DNA from: JBEIJQ01 sp040380145
GTDB taxonomy: Bacteria; Bacteroidota; Bacteroidia; Chitinophagales; Saprospiraceae
DNA: 5,521 bases
Assembly (NCBI GenBank): GCA_040380145.1
Contig: JBEIJQ010000184.1
Location: 1 to 5,521 of the forward strand
Reading direction: 5' to 3'
In this document: piece by piece, positions 5,484 to 5,521 of the stretch
Layout: each line of letters begins with the position of its first letter
Position numbering within the stretch: position 1 is the stretch's first letter
Notes under the pieces: model-generated
The model's input: the letters and a program-made list of their open reading frames with translations, nothing else
Databases searched by the model: none
What the model was told of the DNA's origin: nothing
Made by a program: the position numbers and the translations under genes

Positions 5484-5516
5484 CTTTTTCTTTTTCTTCT
5501 TCCCAAAAAGAAAAAG
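5484..5516. terminator. 12-bp pyrimidine/purine hairpin, possible bidirectional terminator
   Basis: CTTTTTCTTTTT (5484-5495) is the exact reverse complement of AAAAAGAAAAAG (5505-5516), with the nine-base loop CTTCTTCCC. One strand is pure pyrimidine and the other pure purine. It is the longest perfect stem in the intergenic DNA here. It could end the dioxygenase transcript, or a transcript arriving from a gene to the right. Confidence 0.45.
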
Positions 5517-5521
5517 AAACC

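Larger units (their letters stand above)
5254..5521. other. 3' intergenic region without a recognisable gene
   Basis: No frame on either strand gives a recognisable or compositionally convincing protein here. A frame running on to 5440 is a shadow of the dioxygenase gene that happens to stay open. The region holds the T8-G-A8 repeat, a CCCAAAATTG/CAATTTGGG inverted repeat (5372-5414), a 7-base direct repeat GGGATCA (5321-5327 and 5338-5344) and a pyrimidine/purine hairpin at the end (5484-5516). The window stops before the next gene. Confidence 0.7.

Overview
The window looks like a chromosomal segment from a GC-rich member of the Bacteroidota. The strongest pointer is the first gene, which ends in a type IX secretion (T9SS, Por) C-terminal sorting domain behind a lamin-tail domain, a combination typical of that phylum. 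None of the starts has a clear Shine-Dalgarno sequence; they are preceded by A- or T-rich stretches, which also fits. A GC-rich lineage such as Saprospiria is possible, but the sequence does not settle the family.

Layout: all five genes are on the + strand. (1) Bases 2-1495 hold the 3' part of a large secreted CotH-like / lamin-tail / T9SS protein whose start lies outside the window. (2) Bases 1496-1682 are the only sizeable gap between genes. It is AT-rich and packed with T-run/A-run inverted repeats, including a terminator-like hairpin and a weak promoter-like tract. (3) Bases 1683-2576 encode a membrane-anchored protein with three ComEA-like helix-hairpin-helix repeats. (4) Bases 2622-3152 encode adenine phosphoribosyltransferase (apt). 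(5) Bases 3174-4316 encode a short-chain-type acyl-CoA dehydrogenase. (6) Bases 4321-5253 encode a tryptophan 2,3-dioxygenase family protein. (7) Bases 5254-5521 hold no convincing gene, but more T/A hairpins and terminator-like structures.

The four genes from 1683 to 5253 are separated by gaps of only 45, 21 and 4 bases and probably form one transcription unit. It would combine a putative DNA-binding membrane protein, purine salvage, acyl-CoA oxidation and the first step of tryptophan catabolism. The acyl-CoA dehydrogenase and dioxygenase are the most tightly coupled pair. The gene content is mostly ordinary housekeeping and catabolism, and I see no defence system, mobile element, CRISPR array or RNA gene.

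The less ordinary signals are: an exact 16-base in-frame direct repeat inside apt that places the same Gly-Val-Thr-Ala-Thr peptide in two functional loops; the altered PRPP-binding loop this implies; a family of T-run/A-run hairpins confined to the larger intergenic spaces; and a diverged element of about 60 bases shared by the regions downstream of the T9SS gene and the dioxygenase gene.
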